Shown: in pieces, positions 1 to 5,155 of the stretch
Layout: every line of letters starts with the position of its first letter
Position numbering within the stretch: the first letter of the stretch is position 1
From: Coriobacteriales bacterium
GTDB lineage: Bacteria > Actinomycetota > Coriobacteriia > Coriobacteriales > CADBOM01
Length of the DNA: 5,388 nucleotides
Direction: 5' to 3'
Assembly (NCBI GenBank): GCA_017515355.1
Contig: JAFWGD010000077.1
Coordinates: forward strand, 1-5,388
The notes under the pieces: generated by a model
What the model saw: only the letters and a program-made list of their open reading frames with translations
The model's database searches: none
Told to the model about the DNA's origin: nothing
Translations under genes and position numbers: made by a program

Positions 1-67
1 CACGCCCGTCGATATGTTCCCGCACACCAAGCACGTCGAGACGGTGGTTTCATTAAGCAGGCAATAG
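1..67 (+). CDS. rlmD: 23S rRNA (uracil-5-)-methyltransferase, C-terminal end (partial)
   Basis: Only the last 21 codons are present, read from base 2 to the TAG at 65-67. They encode a peptide containing VDMFPHTKHVETVVSLSR. The D-M-F-P-x-T-x-H-V-E pattern is the C-terminal signature of the TrmA/RumA (RlmD, RlmCD) family. These are SAM-dependent enzymes that methylate C5 of a uracil in 23S rRNA, and the Glu of this block is the general base that releases the product. The gene therefore enters the window from the left. Many Gram-positive homologues carry roughly 80-100 further residues after the SLSR-like stretch; here the frame stops two codons after it. The next gene begins about 90 bases downstream and no terminator hairpin is visible between them. 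RlmD and RlmCD cannot be told apart from this fragment. Confidence 0.75.
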   Translation, partial: TPVDMFPHTKHVETVVSLSRQ

Positions 68-106
68 TCGTTGGGCATGTTGATGTAGATTTGGATATTG
101 AGAGGC

Positions 107-134
107 TCGTCAAAGACAGAGCAGCGACTATAAT
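107..134 (+). promoter_or_regulatory. Sigma70-type promoter candidate for the first acetyltransferase gene
   Basis: A perfect -10 hexamer TATAAT lies at 129-134, with a 4/6 match to TTGACA (TCGTCA) at 107-112 and a 16-base spacer. The predicted transcript would begin near 141. That leaves a leader of about 18 bases holding the GGAGG at 146-150 and the TTG start at 159. The AT-rich setting between two genes supports it, but the -35 is weak. Confidence 0.5.
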
Positions 135-144
135 CCGCGATTTA

Positions 145-161
145 TGGAGGTTGCACAGTTG
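145..161 (+). promoter_or_regulatory. Shine-Dalgarno site that selects the TTG start
   Basis: TGGAGG at 145-150 is followed by eight bases and TTG at 159-161, which is ideal spacing. The in-frame ATG at 144 lies at the upstream edge of this site and has no SD of its own. The TTG is therefore the more likely start, and the longer protein beginning MEVAQL is less likely. Confidence 0.7.
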
Positions 162-689
162 GAAAAGGTAACTCTTGCTAGATTGACAAAGGATGACCGA
201 GAGCAATTCATAAAGGACAACCAGGAAGCTTTCAACTATGGTGCCTTGGAAGAATTCGGTCTGAGAGACAACCACTTTGAAGAAGAGGGCGAGATCATCT
301 CTCGCAACACGATAGAGAAATCCATTGATTGCGGCGAGGCGTATCGGATCATGCAGGATGGCAAACCTGTCGGAGGTGTCGTCATCAAAACAGAAGGCGA
401 ACGTGGCGATCTTGACCTGTTGTTTGTTTCTCCGCACGTTCATAGCAAGGGAATCGGCTATGCGGCATGGTGCGCAGTGGAAAAACTGCACCCCGAAGTG
501 ATCGTATGGGAGACGGTAACGCCATATTTTGAAAAACGAAACATCCACTTCTATGTGAATCGTTGCGGGTTTCATATCGTTGAGTTTTTCAATAGCCATC
601 ATCCGGATCCAAACGACCCGGAAGCAGCAACGCAGATGAATGAGGACGTTCAAGACGGCATGTTCCGGTTTGAAAAAAGATTGCAATAG
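159..689 (+). CDS. GNAT-family N-acetyltransferase
   Basis: The 176-residue protein is read from TTG 159, chosen because GGAGG sits eight bases upstream; ATG 144 would add five residues. It has the GNAT layout. A central strand (residues 85-91) leads into the acetyl-CoA pyrophosphate loop SPHVHSKGIG, with the Q/R-x-x-G-x-G/A-type core at HSKGIG (95-100), followed by a helix. A motif-B-like NIHFYVNRCGF lies at 128-138. The length is normal for the superfamily and there is no signal peptide or membrane segment, so it is a cytosolic transferase of an acetyl group from acetyl-CoA to an amine. The substrate cannot be read from the sequence. GC is about 48.5%, clearly lower than the downstream genes (about 59% in the hydrolase gene), so it may have a separate origin. 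The oxidoreductase gene begins 13 bases after its stop, so the two are probably cotranscribed. Confidence 0.85.
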   Translation: MEKVTLARLTKDDREQFIKDNQEAFNYGALEEFGLRDNHFEEEGEIISRNTIEKSIDCGEAYRIMQDGKPVGGVVIKTEGERGDLDLLFVSPHVHSKGIGYAAWCAVEKLHPEVIVWETVTPYFEKRNIHFYVNRCGFHIVEFFNSHHPDPNDPEAATQMNEDVQDGMFRFEKRLQ

Positions 690-702
690 CGGAAGGTGCT
701 TC

Positions 703-1275
703 ATGGAAAAGCCGATATTGTATGTCAATGCTTGCGTGCGACAAGAATCCAGAACCAGGAGGCTTGCGGAAGAATTGCTCATGAGGCTGAGCGAGCCCTA
801 TGAGGAAATCCGCTTGGAAGACATCGTTTTCCCTGTTGTTGACGAGAGCTATCTCATCGAGCGGGACCGGCTTATTGCCAAAGGCGATTTCCACGACCCA
901 CTGTTTGACCTTGCACGACAGTTCTCGGAAGCGCAAACCATCGTGATAGCGGCTCCGTATTGGGATCTTTCCTTCCCCGCTGCGCTGAAGCAGTATCTGG
1001 AGCTGGTCAATGTCGTAGGAATCACCTTCGAGTATTCGGAACAAGGTATACCGATCGGGCTTTGCAAGGCCAAGAGGCTCTTCTATGTGACCACAGCGGG
1101 AGGGCATTATGTCCCGGAGGAGTTCGGCTTCGGGTATGTGAAGGCTCTGTCGCAGGGCTACTATGGCATTCAGGATGTGCGGAAGATCGAGGCCGTCGGG
1201 CTCGATATCGTTGGGGCTGACGTCGATGCCATCATGAAGGCTGCGGAGGAAGCCCTGTCAGGCATCGAGTCTTAA
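703..1275 (+). CDS. FMN-dependent NAD(P)H oxidoreductase, AzoR/quinone reductase-like
   Basis: The 190-residue protein has a flavodoxin-like fold (Flavodoxin_2 type). ATG 703 has GGAAGG at 691-696 six bases before it; the frame is open further upstream but overlaps the previous gene without an SD. After the first strand, the NACVRQESRTRRLAEEL stretch (9-25) fits the FMN phosphate-binding loop. APYWDLSFPAALKQYLELV (84-102) and GITFEYSEQG (106-115) align by eye with the AzoR segments PMYNF...LKNYFDLV and GVTFRYTENG, which build the flavin and dimer region. TTAGG (130-134) and GYYGI (152-156) also fit. Family members transfer electrons from NAD(P)H through FMN to quinones, azo compounds or nitro-aromatics, usually as homodimers in the cytosol. 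The real substrate is unknown. A 97-base gap follows before the next gene. Confidence 0.85.
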   Translation: MEKPILYVNACVRQESRTRRLAEELLMRLSEPYEEIRLEDIVFPVVDESYLIERDRLIAKGDFHDPLFDLARQFSEAQTIVIAAPYWDLSFPAALKQYLELVNVVGITFEYSEQGIPIGLCKAKRLFYVTTAGGHYVPEEFGFGYVKALSQGYYGIQDVRKIEAVGLDIVGADVDAIMKAAEEALSGIES

Positions 1276-1301
1276 ACCGTATATTGCCGGAGAGCGAATG
1301 G

Positions 1302-1330
1302 TTGAGTCCGCGGCTTGGATGTCCTAGGAT
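1302..1330 (+). promoter_or_regulatory. Promoter candidate upstream of the nucleoside phosphorylase gene
   Basis: In the 97-base gap, TTGAGT at 1302-1307 (4/6 to TTGACA) is 17 bases from TAGGAT at 1325-1330 (4/6 to TATAAT). Transcription would begin near 1337, leaving about 36 bases of leader with the AGGAG of the next gene. The spacing is optimal but both boxes are imperfect. No terminator hairpin was found in the gap, so read-through from upstream is also possible. Confidence 0.35.
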
Positions 1331-1372
1331 TGAACGGTACTGCAGGAACTTGTATTTGCAGGAGACCAGGCG

Positions 1373-2137
1373 ATGATCATTCGGAATGAGATTCCGATTC
1401 TCGAATACGATGAGAGCTCTCAGGAGGTCATAGCGCCAGATCATGGCTGGACCGGTGGCGAGTTGCCCGAAAAGTGCCTTTTCGCCTTTCTCGGCGATGT
1501 GGTCCACGAATACGCCGAAAAGCATGATGTCGAAGTGGCCGATACCCTGATCACGGTCTCGCACAACATCGATGTCTACGTGGTGCATGAAGGCAACGAT
1601 GATATCTGCCTGGTTCAATCGCCCATCGGCGCGGCTGCTGCGACGAGGGTCTTGGACACTCTCGTGAATTGCGGGTGCAAGAAGGTGCTTGCGGTCGGAT
1701 CTTGCGGAGTGCTGGCGGATTTCGAGGAGAACTCCTTCATCGTTCCGACTAAGGCGCTCAGGGCAGAGGGCACCTCGTATCATTACCTGCCCCCATCAAG
1801 ATATATCGAACTCGATGAAGAGCCGATCGCCGTGCTTAGGCAGACCTTCGAAAAGCACGGCATTCCCTTCATGACATGCACAACCTGGTCCACCGATGGA
1901 TTCCTCCGCGAAACCATGGACATGGTCAGGTATCGGTTGGCAGAGGGATGTTCGGTAGTCGATATGGAATGCGCCGCACTTGCTGCATGCTGCAGGAAGC
2001 GCGGAGCCATGTTCGGACAATTCCTGTTCGCTGCGGATTCTTTGGCGAATGTCGATGAATACGATGCCAGAGACTTCGGCACAAGATCGCATGAGAAGGC
2101 GCTTCTGCTCGGCCTGGATGCGCTGAGGCATTTCTAG
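1373..2137 (+). CDS. Nucleoside phosphorylase (PNP/UDP family)
   Basis: The 254-residue protein belongs to the PNP_UDP_1 family, which cleaves a nucleoside with phosphate to a free base and (deoxy)ribose-1-phosphate. AGGAG at 1360-1364, eight bases before ATG 1373, fixes the start. Visible family landmarks are SPIGAAAAT (83-91) in the phosphate-loop region, the GSCGVL loop (109-114), EGTSYHYLPPSRYI (132-145), STDGFLRET (173-181), and VVDMECAALA (195-204). The Met-Glu pair at 198-199 corresponds to the ribose-binding residues. AADS (220-223) supplies an Asp (222) where purine-cleaving relatives have their catalytic acid. The protein resembles an uncharacterised group common in Clostridia more than classical DeoD or Udp, so the preferred base is open. 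It is soluble and cytosolic. A GNAT gene starts 17 bases downstream, so they probably share a message. Confidence 0.88.
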   Translation: MIIRNEIPILEYDESSQEVIAPDHGWTGGELPEKCLFAFLGDVVHEYAEKHDVEVADTLITVSHNIDVYVVHEGNDDICLVQSPIGAAAATRVLDTLVNCGCKKVLAVGSCGVLADFEENSFIVPTKALRAEGTSYHYLPPSRYIELDEEPIAVLRQTFEKHGIPFMTCTTWSTDGFLRETMDMVRYRLAEGCSVVDMECAALAACCRKRGAMFGQFLFAADSLANVDEYDARDFGTRSHEKALLLGLDALRHF

Positions 2138-2154
2138 CCTGAAAGAAGGCATTC

Positions 2155-2691
2155 ATGATTCGGAAGGCAACCGCTTCAGACATCGACGCCGTGGCGAGAA
2201 TCTACGACGAGATCCACCAGATGGAGGAGAACGGAGAAGCCGTCATCGGATGGAGTCGGGGAGTGTACCCCACAAAAGCCATCGCGGAAGACGCGCTGAG
2301 GCGAGATGACCTTTTCGTCATCGAAAAGGATGGCGAGGTCCTAGGCTCTAGCGTCATCAACAAGATCCAGGTTGAAGACTACGCGCGCGCCAAGTGGGAG
2401 CACGAAGCAGATGCCGATCAGGTTTGCGTGCTGCACACGCTAACCATCTCCCCGCACGCTGGCAAGATGGGACTGGGAAGGCAGTTCGTCGACTTCTACG
2501 AGGCATATGCGCTGGAAAACGGCTGCTTCGAGCTGCGCATCGATACGAACGAGCGAAACCTGGTTGCACGGAGAATGTACGCCAAGCTGGGCTACAAGGA
2601 GATAGCCGTCGTGCCAACCGTTTTCAACGGGATCCCCGATGTCAACATGGTTCTCCTGGAAAAGTACTTGGATCAGGACCACGAGCAGTAA
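2155..2691 (+). CDS. GNAT-family N-acetyltransferase (second)
   Basis: The 178-residue protein starts at ATG 2155, with AGAAGG at 2144-2149 five bases upstream. The N-terminus MIRKATASDIDAVARIYDEI is a standard GNAT opening. The IGWSRGVYPTK segment (31-41) recalls a recurring Gram-positive GNAT subgroup. Motif A runs from VCVLHTLTISPHAGKMGLGR (90-109), with the acetyl-CoA loop at GKMGLG (103-108). Motif B is NERNLVARRMYAKLGYKEI (132-150), with the conserved Asn and the Tyr that often acts as general acid. It is a cytosolic acetyltransferase; the acceptor (small amine, amino acid or protein N-terminus) is not evident. Apart from the fold it shows little similarity to the GNAT at 159-689, so the two are not a recent duplication. 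Its TAA overlaps the ATG of the membrane-protein gene by one base, which implies translational coupling. Confidence 0.9.
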   Translation: MIRKATASDIDAVARIYDEIHQMEENGEAVIGWSRGVYPTKAIAEDALRRDDLFVIEKDGEVLGSSVINKIQVEDYARAKWEHEADADQVCVLHTLTISPHAGKMGLGRQFVDFYEAYALENGCFELRIDTNERNLVARRMYAKLGYKEIAVVPTVFNGIPDVNMVLLEKYLDQDHEQ

Positions 2692-3335
2692 TGCCAGAAA
2701 ACGCCAAGTTCAACAAGTTCTCGGTCCCGCTGGGACTGCTGGATTACGTCAATCCCATCTTCTACACGATCACCATGGTTGCGATCATCAAGGCCACCTA
2801 CGCCGCGATGGGCACACCCTGCAACGTCATCCTGTTGATCGGGGCGATCATCTCGATCCTGTTCGGGTTTGTCATCCCAACTGGGAAGGTGCTGGTGGGC
2901 CTTGGAATCATCAAGTTCGTCATGCCAGTCCCTCTTGTGGCGTGCGTGAACACCGGTATCCTGATCTCCGGACTGATGCTTTTCGACTACGTGCTCGGCC
3001 TTGATATGGGAGTGCTCCTCGGGCTTGTGGCCCTCATCGTGGTGCTTCTGGTCTGCCTGTACATCAAGACGAAGAAGCCCAACACAATCGCTGTGTTAAC
3101 CGGGGCATTCGGATATCTGCTCATCTACGCTTCCCTGATAGTGCTGGCCGCACGATGGCACATGCCAATGGAAATCGCGCTCTACGCCATAGCCATCCTC
3201 CTGTTCATCATGCTGTGCGGAATCGGCATCAAAGCTGACCTGAAGAACCCGAAGGTGCACTGGGTGATCGAGATTTCCAATGTGGTTTGCCAGTTCTTGG
3301 TTGCGCTCTCAACCGTTATGCTGTTCTCGGTGTAG
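2691..3335 (+). CDS. Polytopic membrane protein of unknown function
   Basis: The 214-residue protein is very hydrophobic. The start at ATG 2691 is inferred from the one-base TAATG overlap with the upstream GNAT stop. No good SD precedes it, which fits re-initiation by terminating ribosomes. The frame is open further upstream, but that part is the GNAT gene read out of frame. By eye there are about seven membrane segments: 15-37 (weaker), 43-63, 66-81, 82-102, 106-125, 132-154, 159-180 and 192-213, with 66-102 possibly one or two helices. A basic loop KTKKPN (126-131) and KADLKNPKVH (181-190) would face the cytoplasm by the positive-inside rule. No signal peptide cleavage site, ATP-binding motif or known transporter signature was recognised. 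It could be a transporter, a membrane-enzyme partner or a sensor; no function is assigned. Confidence 0.85.
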   Translation: MPENAKFNKFSVPLGLLDYVNPIFYTITMVAIIKATYAAMGTPCNVILLIGAIISILFGFVIPTGKVLVGLGIIKFVMPVPLVACVNTGILISGLMLFDYVLGLDMGVLLGLVALIVVLLVCLYIKTKKPNTIAVLTGAFGYLLIYASLIVLAARWHMPMEIALYAIAILLFIMLCGIGIKADLKNPKVHWVIEISNVVCQFLVALSTVMLFSV

Positions 3336-3360
3336 CGCGCTGGCAGACAAGGAGCGCATT

Positions 3361-3891
3361 ATGGAACGTGCAAAGGAGCTGTATCTGCATTATTGCGGAA
3401 ACCGGTATTTCATGGCCCTCGACGGGGATGAAGTCGAATACGACATGTATCACGTATCCAAGGAGACCGAAGAGACTTGGCGCAAGGAGTTCCTAGACGG
3501 ATTCTTCGCGCAAAAGCCGCATGGCAAGGATGCGCTCGCCTCATATTCGCAGGCAACGGAGTTTATGAAAGGCGACAGAAGCGACTGGTGCTGGGAAGAA
3601 GTCCTTCATTATCCGTTCAGGTCAGACTGGCTCGACGATGTCACCATCCTCTTCATGCTGCAGAGGTCCTTCAGGCTGGGCGAAAGATGGGCAAGGAAGG
3701 GAAAGCTTTCGCGAGAAGCGGCTGCCGCATATTTGCAGGAGCTGGACGCGTTTTCCCAAGAAGTGCAGCAGCGGGCGGAGAATGGAACGCTGAGCAGAGC
3801 AGGAGACTACGATCGGCTGGAGTTTGCGGATCCAACGCATGTCGCAGACTATATGGAGAGCTTGCGGCGGAGTTGGGCCGAGCTCGTATAA
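3361..3891 (+). CDS. Conserved-looking soluble protein of unknown function
   Basis: The 176-residue protein starts at ATG 3361, with AAGGAG at 3349-3354 six bases upstream. An upstream in-frame ATG at 3280 lies inside the membrane-protein gene and has no SD. I do not recognise the family. The N-terminal block LYLHYCGNRYFMALDGDEVEYDMYHVSKETEETWRKEF (7-44) is rich in aromatic and acidic residues and looks like a conserved motif. The middle (74-110) holds several Trp residues (W76, W78, W90, W110). The C-terminal half (117-142, 161-174) looks alpha-helical. There are no membrane segments or signal peptide. It lies 25 bases after the membrane-protein gene, probably in the same transcript. It could be an accessory protein or an immunity- or regulator-like protein; nothing in the sequence decides this. 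Confidence 0.8.
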   Translation: MERAKELYLHYCGNRYFMALDGDEVEYDMYHVSKETEETWRKEFLDGFFAQKPHGKDALASYSQATEFMKGDRSDWCWEEVLHYPFRSDWLDDVTILFMLQRSFRLGERWARKGKLSREAAAAYLQELDAFSQEVQQRAENGTLSRAGDYDRLEFADPTHVADYMESLRRSWAELV

Positions 3892-3892
3892 T
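3862..3892 (+). promoter_or_regulatory. Internal promoter candidate for the hydrolase gene
   Basis: A perfect TATAAT at 3887-3892 spans the stop codon of the preceding gene. TTGCGG at 3862-3867 is a 3/6 -35 candidate with a 19-base spacer, longer than ideal. Transcription would begin near 3899, leaving about 36 bases of leader with the strong GGAGGA of the hydrolase gene. About one TATAAT is expected by chance per strand in a window of this size and composition, so only its position makes it notable. Confidence 0.35.
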
Positions 3893-3934
3893 TGAATCGG
3901 GTGCGATCAAGGCAATGAAAGCGGAGGAGAGACC

Positions 3935-4732
3935 ATGAAGAAGAGCGACTGCGTGAAGCTTGGCAACACCAACATGCAATTCGTCGCTTTCGGAAAGGGC
4001 TCCAAGAAGCTCGTGGTGCTGCCTGGCCTATCGGATGGGCTGGCAACCGTGAAGGGCAAGGCGCGCATCCTATCAGTTCCCTACAAGAACTTTCTCAAGG
4101 AATACACCGTGTACATGTTCAGCAGGAAGGACGATATGCCCGATGGGTATTCCATCAGGGACATGGCGGACGATCAAGCAGCGGCGATGAGGAGCCTCGG
4201 GCTGGAGAAGGCATGCGTTCTTGGGGTTTCGCAAGGCGGCATGATCGCCCAGTGCATGGCAATCGACCACCCCGAGCTGGTGGAGAAGCTGGTTCTCGCC
4301 GTCACCGCTCCAAATGCGAACGAGATCGTGACGAGCGCGGTAACCGAATGGATCGGAATGGCAAGCCGCGGCGAGCACACTGCGCTGATACTGGACACGG
4401 CTGAGAAGACATACTCGAATGAGTACCTCGAGAAGAACAGGAAGTACTTCCCTGCCCTAGCCAAGCTAACCAAACCATCAAGCTATGATCGCTTCATGAT
4501 AAACGCTGAGGCGATCTTGGACTTCGATGTGCGCAGCGAGCTGCCGAAGATCGGCTGCCCGACTTTGATAATCGCCGGCAGCGATGACAAAACGGTGGGC
4601 ACCGATGCCGCAGGCGAGCTCAACCGCAGCATCAAGGGCAGCGAACTCTACGTTTACGAAGGGCTCGGACACGGCCTTTACGAAGAGGCATCGGATTTCT
4701 ATTCCAAGGTCTTTGAATTTTGCAATCGTTGA
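3935..4732 (+). CDS. Alpha/beta hydrolase
   Basis: The 265-residue protein has the alpha/beta hydrolase pattern. GGAGGA at 3923-3928, six bases before ATG 3935, supports the start. LVVLPGLSDG (26-35) fits the oxyanion-hole region in place of HGxxG. The nucleophile elbow is GVSQGG (97-102), with Ser99 in GxSxG, followed by MIAQCMAIDHPELVEKLVL. A cap region covers roughly 128-200. CPTLIIAGSDDKTV (208-221) supplies the acid at Asp217 or Asp218, and GLGHGLYEEA (243-252) supplies His246, so a complete Ser-Asp-His triad is present. There is no signal peptide or lipobox, so it is cytosolic. Esterase, lactonase, C-C hydrolase or similar activity is possible; the substrate cannot be inferred. The VOC gene starts 20 bases downstream. 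Local GC near 59% is well above the first genes of the window. Confidence 0.9.
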   Translation: MKKSDCVKLGNTNMQFVAFGKGSKKLVVLPGLSDGLATVKGKARILSVPYKNFLKEYTVYMFSRKDDMPDGYSIRDMADDQAAAMRSLGLEKACVLGVSQGGMIAQCMAIDHPELVEKLVLAVTAPNANEIVTSAVTEWIGMASRGEHTALILDTAEKTYSNEYLEKNRKYFPALAKLTKPSSYDRFMINAEAILDFDVRSELPKIGCPTLIIAGSDDKTVGTDAAGELNRSIKGSELYVYEGLGHGLYEEASDFYSKVFEFCNR

Positions 4733-4752
4733 AATCGTGAGGGGGGAAGGTC

Positions 4753-5109
4753 ATGAAGTACAAGTTGAAGCTGGCAACCATAATCGCAGGAGATATCGAT
4801 GAATCCATCTCGTTCTACCGTGATATTCTGGGCTTCGAGATGGTCGAGAGGTTCTACAACGAGACTGGTGGACTGGTCCTGATGCAAAGCCCCGATGGCG
4901 CCGCAGTCGAGCTAATCGACAGCAAGAGCTTCGAAACCGGATTCTGGTCGATCGGCATGGAGGTGGATGACTTCGAGGAGGCTATCGAGGATCTGAGGGC
5001 AAAGGAATGCAGCTTCATATGGGAGCCGGCAACGCTTCCCCTTGGAAAGCTCGCAGCAATCGAGGATCCCAACGGCGTGAAGGTCGTCGTCCTGAAGATG
5101 AACGAATAG
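4753..5109 (+). CDS. VOC-family protein (glyoxalase/bleomycin-resistance fold)
   Basis: The 118-residue protein shows both halves of a VOC fold. The first repeat has ATIIAGDIDESISFYRDILGF (8-28), ending in the FYRDxLGF signature, then LVLMQSPDGAAVELID (41-56). The second has GMEVDDFEEAIEDLRAKE (68-85) and AAIEDPNGVKVVVLK (101-115), the usual DPNG turn before the last strand. A purine-rich SD (AGGGGGGAAGG, ending at 4750) precedes ATG 4753 closely. The common metal ligands are not evident: Leu7 stands where the first His usually lies, and the last strand reads VKVVVLK instead of the usual N-x-x-E-L. Glu53 may be the only one kept. It may therefore bind a ligand without metal, as bleomycin-sequestering relatives do, rather than act as glyoxalase I. 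It is cytosolic and probably cotranscribed with the hydrolase gene. Confidence 0.88.
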   Translation: MKYKLKLATIIAGDIDESISFYRDILGFEMVERFYNETGGLVLMQSPDGAAVELIDSKSFETGFWSIGMEVDDFEEAIEDLRAKECSFIWEPATLPLGKLAAIEDPNGVKVVVLKMNE

Positions 5110-5155
5110 CCCAGAGCGGAATCACAGCGTATCGAAGGAAGGGTTTTGCAGCACC

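Larger units (their letters stand above)
61..171 (+). other. Possible frame-shifted relic of the rlmD C-terminal extension
   Basis: Immediately after the rlmD stop, frame 1 is open to TAA at 169-171. Its residues include GHVDVDLDIERL and then an Ala-Ala-Thr-Ile-Ile segment. From memory, the extra C-terminal domain of many Gram-positive RlmD proteins begins with a similar HIDVDLD-x-x-EL stretch followed by an Ala-Thr-Tyr motif. A one-base frame difference separates the two readings, so this may be the remains of that domain after an indel near 50-65. No slippery heptamer is seen at the junction, which argues against programmed frameshifting. The stretch is short, carries a promoter candidate and overlaps the next gene, so it may also be chance. 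Confidence 0.25.

Noticed and set aside
44..67. Programmed frameshift at the rlmD end
   Set aside because: There is no X-XXY-YYZ slippery heptamer and no downstream hairpin or internal SD of the expected kind.
144..158. ATG 144 as the start of the first acetyltransferase
   Set aside because: It lies at the edge of the GGAGG and has no SD of its own; TTG 159 has an ideal site. The alternative is not excluded.
640..702. Upstream in-frame start of the oxidoreductase
   Set aside because: It would overlap the acetyltransferase gene by about 50 bases without an SD, and the family's first strand begins right after Met 703.
1330..1358. TTGAAC with TATTTG 17 bases downstream as a promoter
   Set aside because: The -10 is a poor match and abuts the Shine-Dalgarno, so transcription would begin at or after it.
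1232..1783. Long minus-strand open frame opposite the nucleoside phosphorylase
   Set aside because: The plus-strand reading matches a known family over its full length; the minus reading has no recognisable motif and is a composition shadow.
2394..2690. Upstream extension of the membrane-protein frame
   Set aside because: This part is the GNAT gene read out of frame, Arg/Gly/Ala-rich and with no membrane character; ATG 2691 fits the overlap junction.
3299..3314. Small inverted repeat GGTTG-CGCTCT-CAACC
   Set aside because: A 5-bp stem inside the coding end of the membrane protein with no T-run; too weak for a terminator or operator.
3280..3360. ATG 3280 as the start of the unknown soluble protein
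   Set aside because: It lies inside the membrane-protein gene without an SD, whereas ATG 3361 has AAGGAG at good spacing.
3477..3938. Plus-strand 153-codon open frame overlapping the unknown protein
   Set aside because: It has no SD, is Arg/Ala-rich like out-of-frame translations, and is nested over a better-supported gene.
3915..3938. Seven-codon mini-frame (MKAEERP) overlapping the hydrolase start as ATGA
   Set aside because: Its codons contain the SD of the hydrolase itself and it lacks an SD of its own; most likely chance, not a leader peptide.
3892..5155. Integron-cassette array, given the mix of small resistance-like genes
   Set aside because: The gaps (43, 20 and 46 bases) are too short for attC sites and no core-site inverted repeats or integrase are visible.
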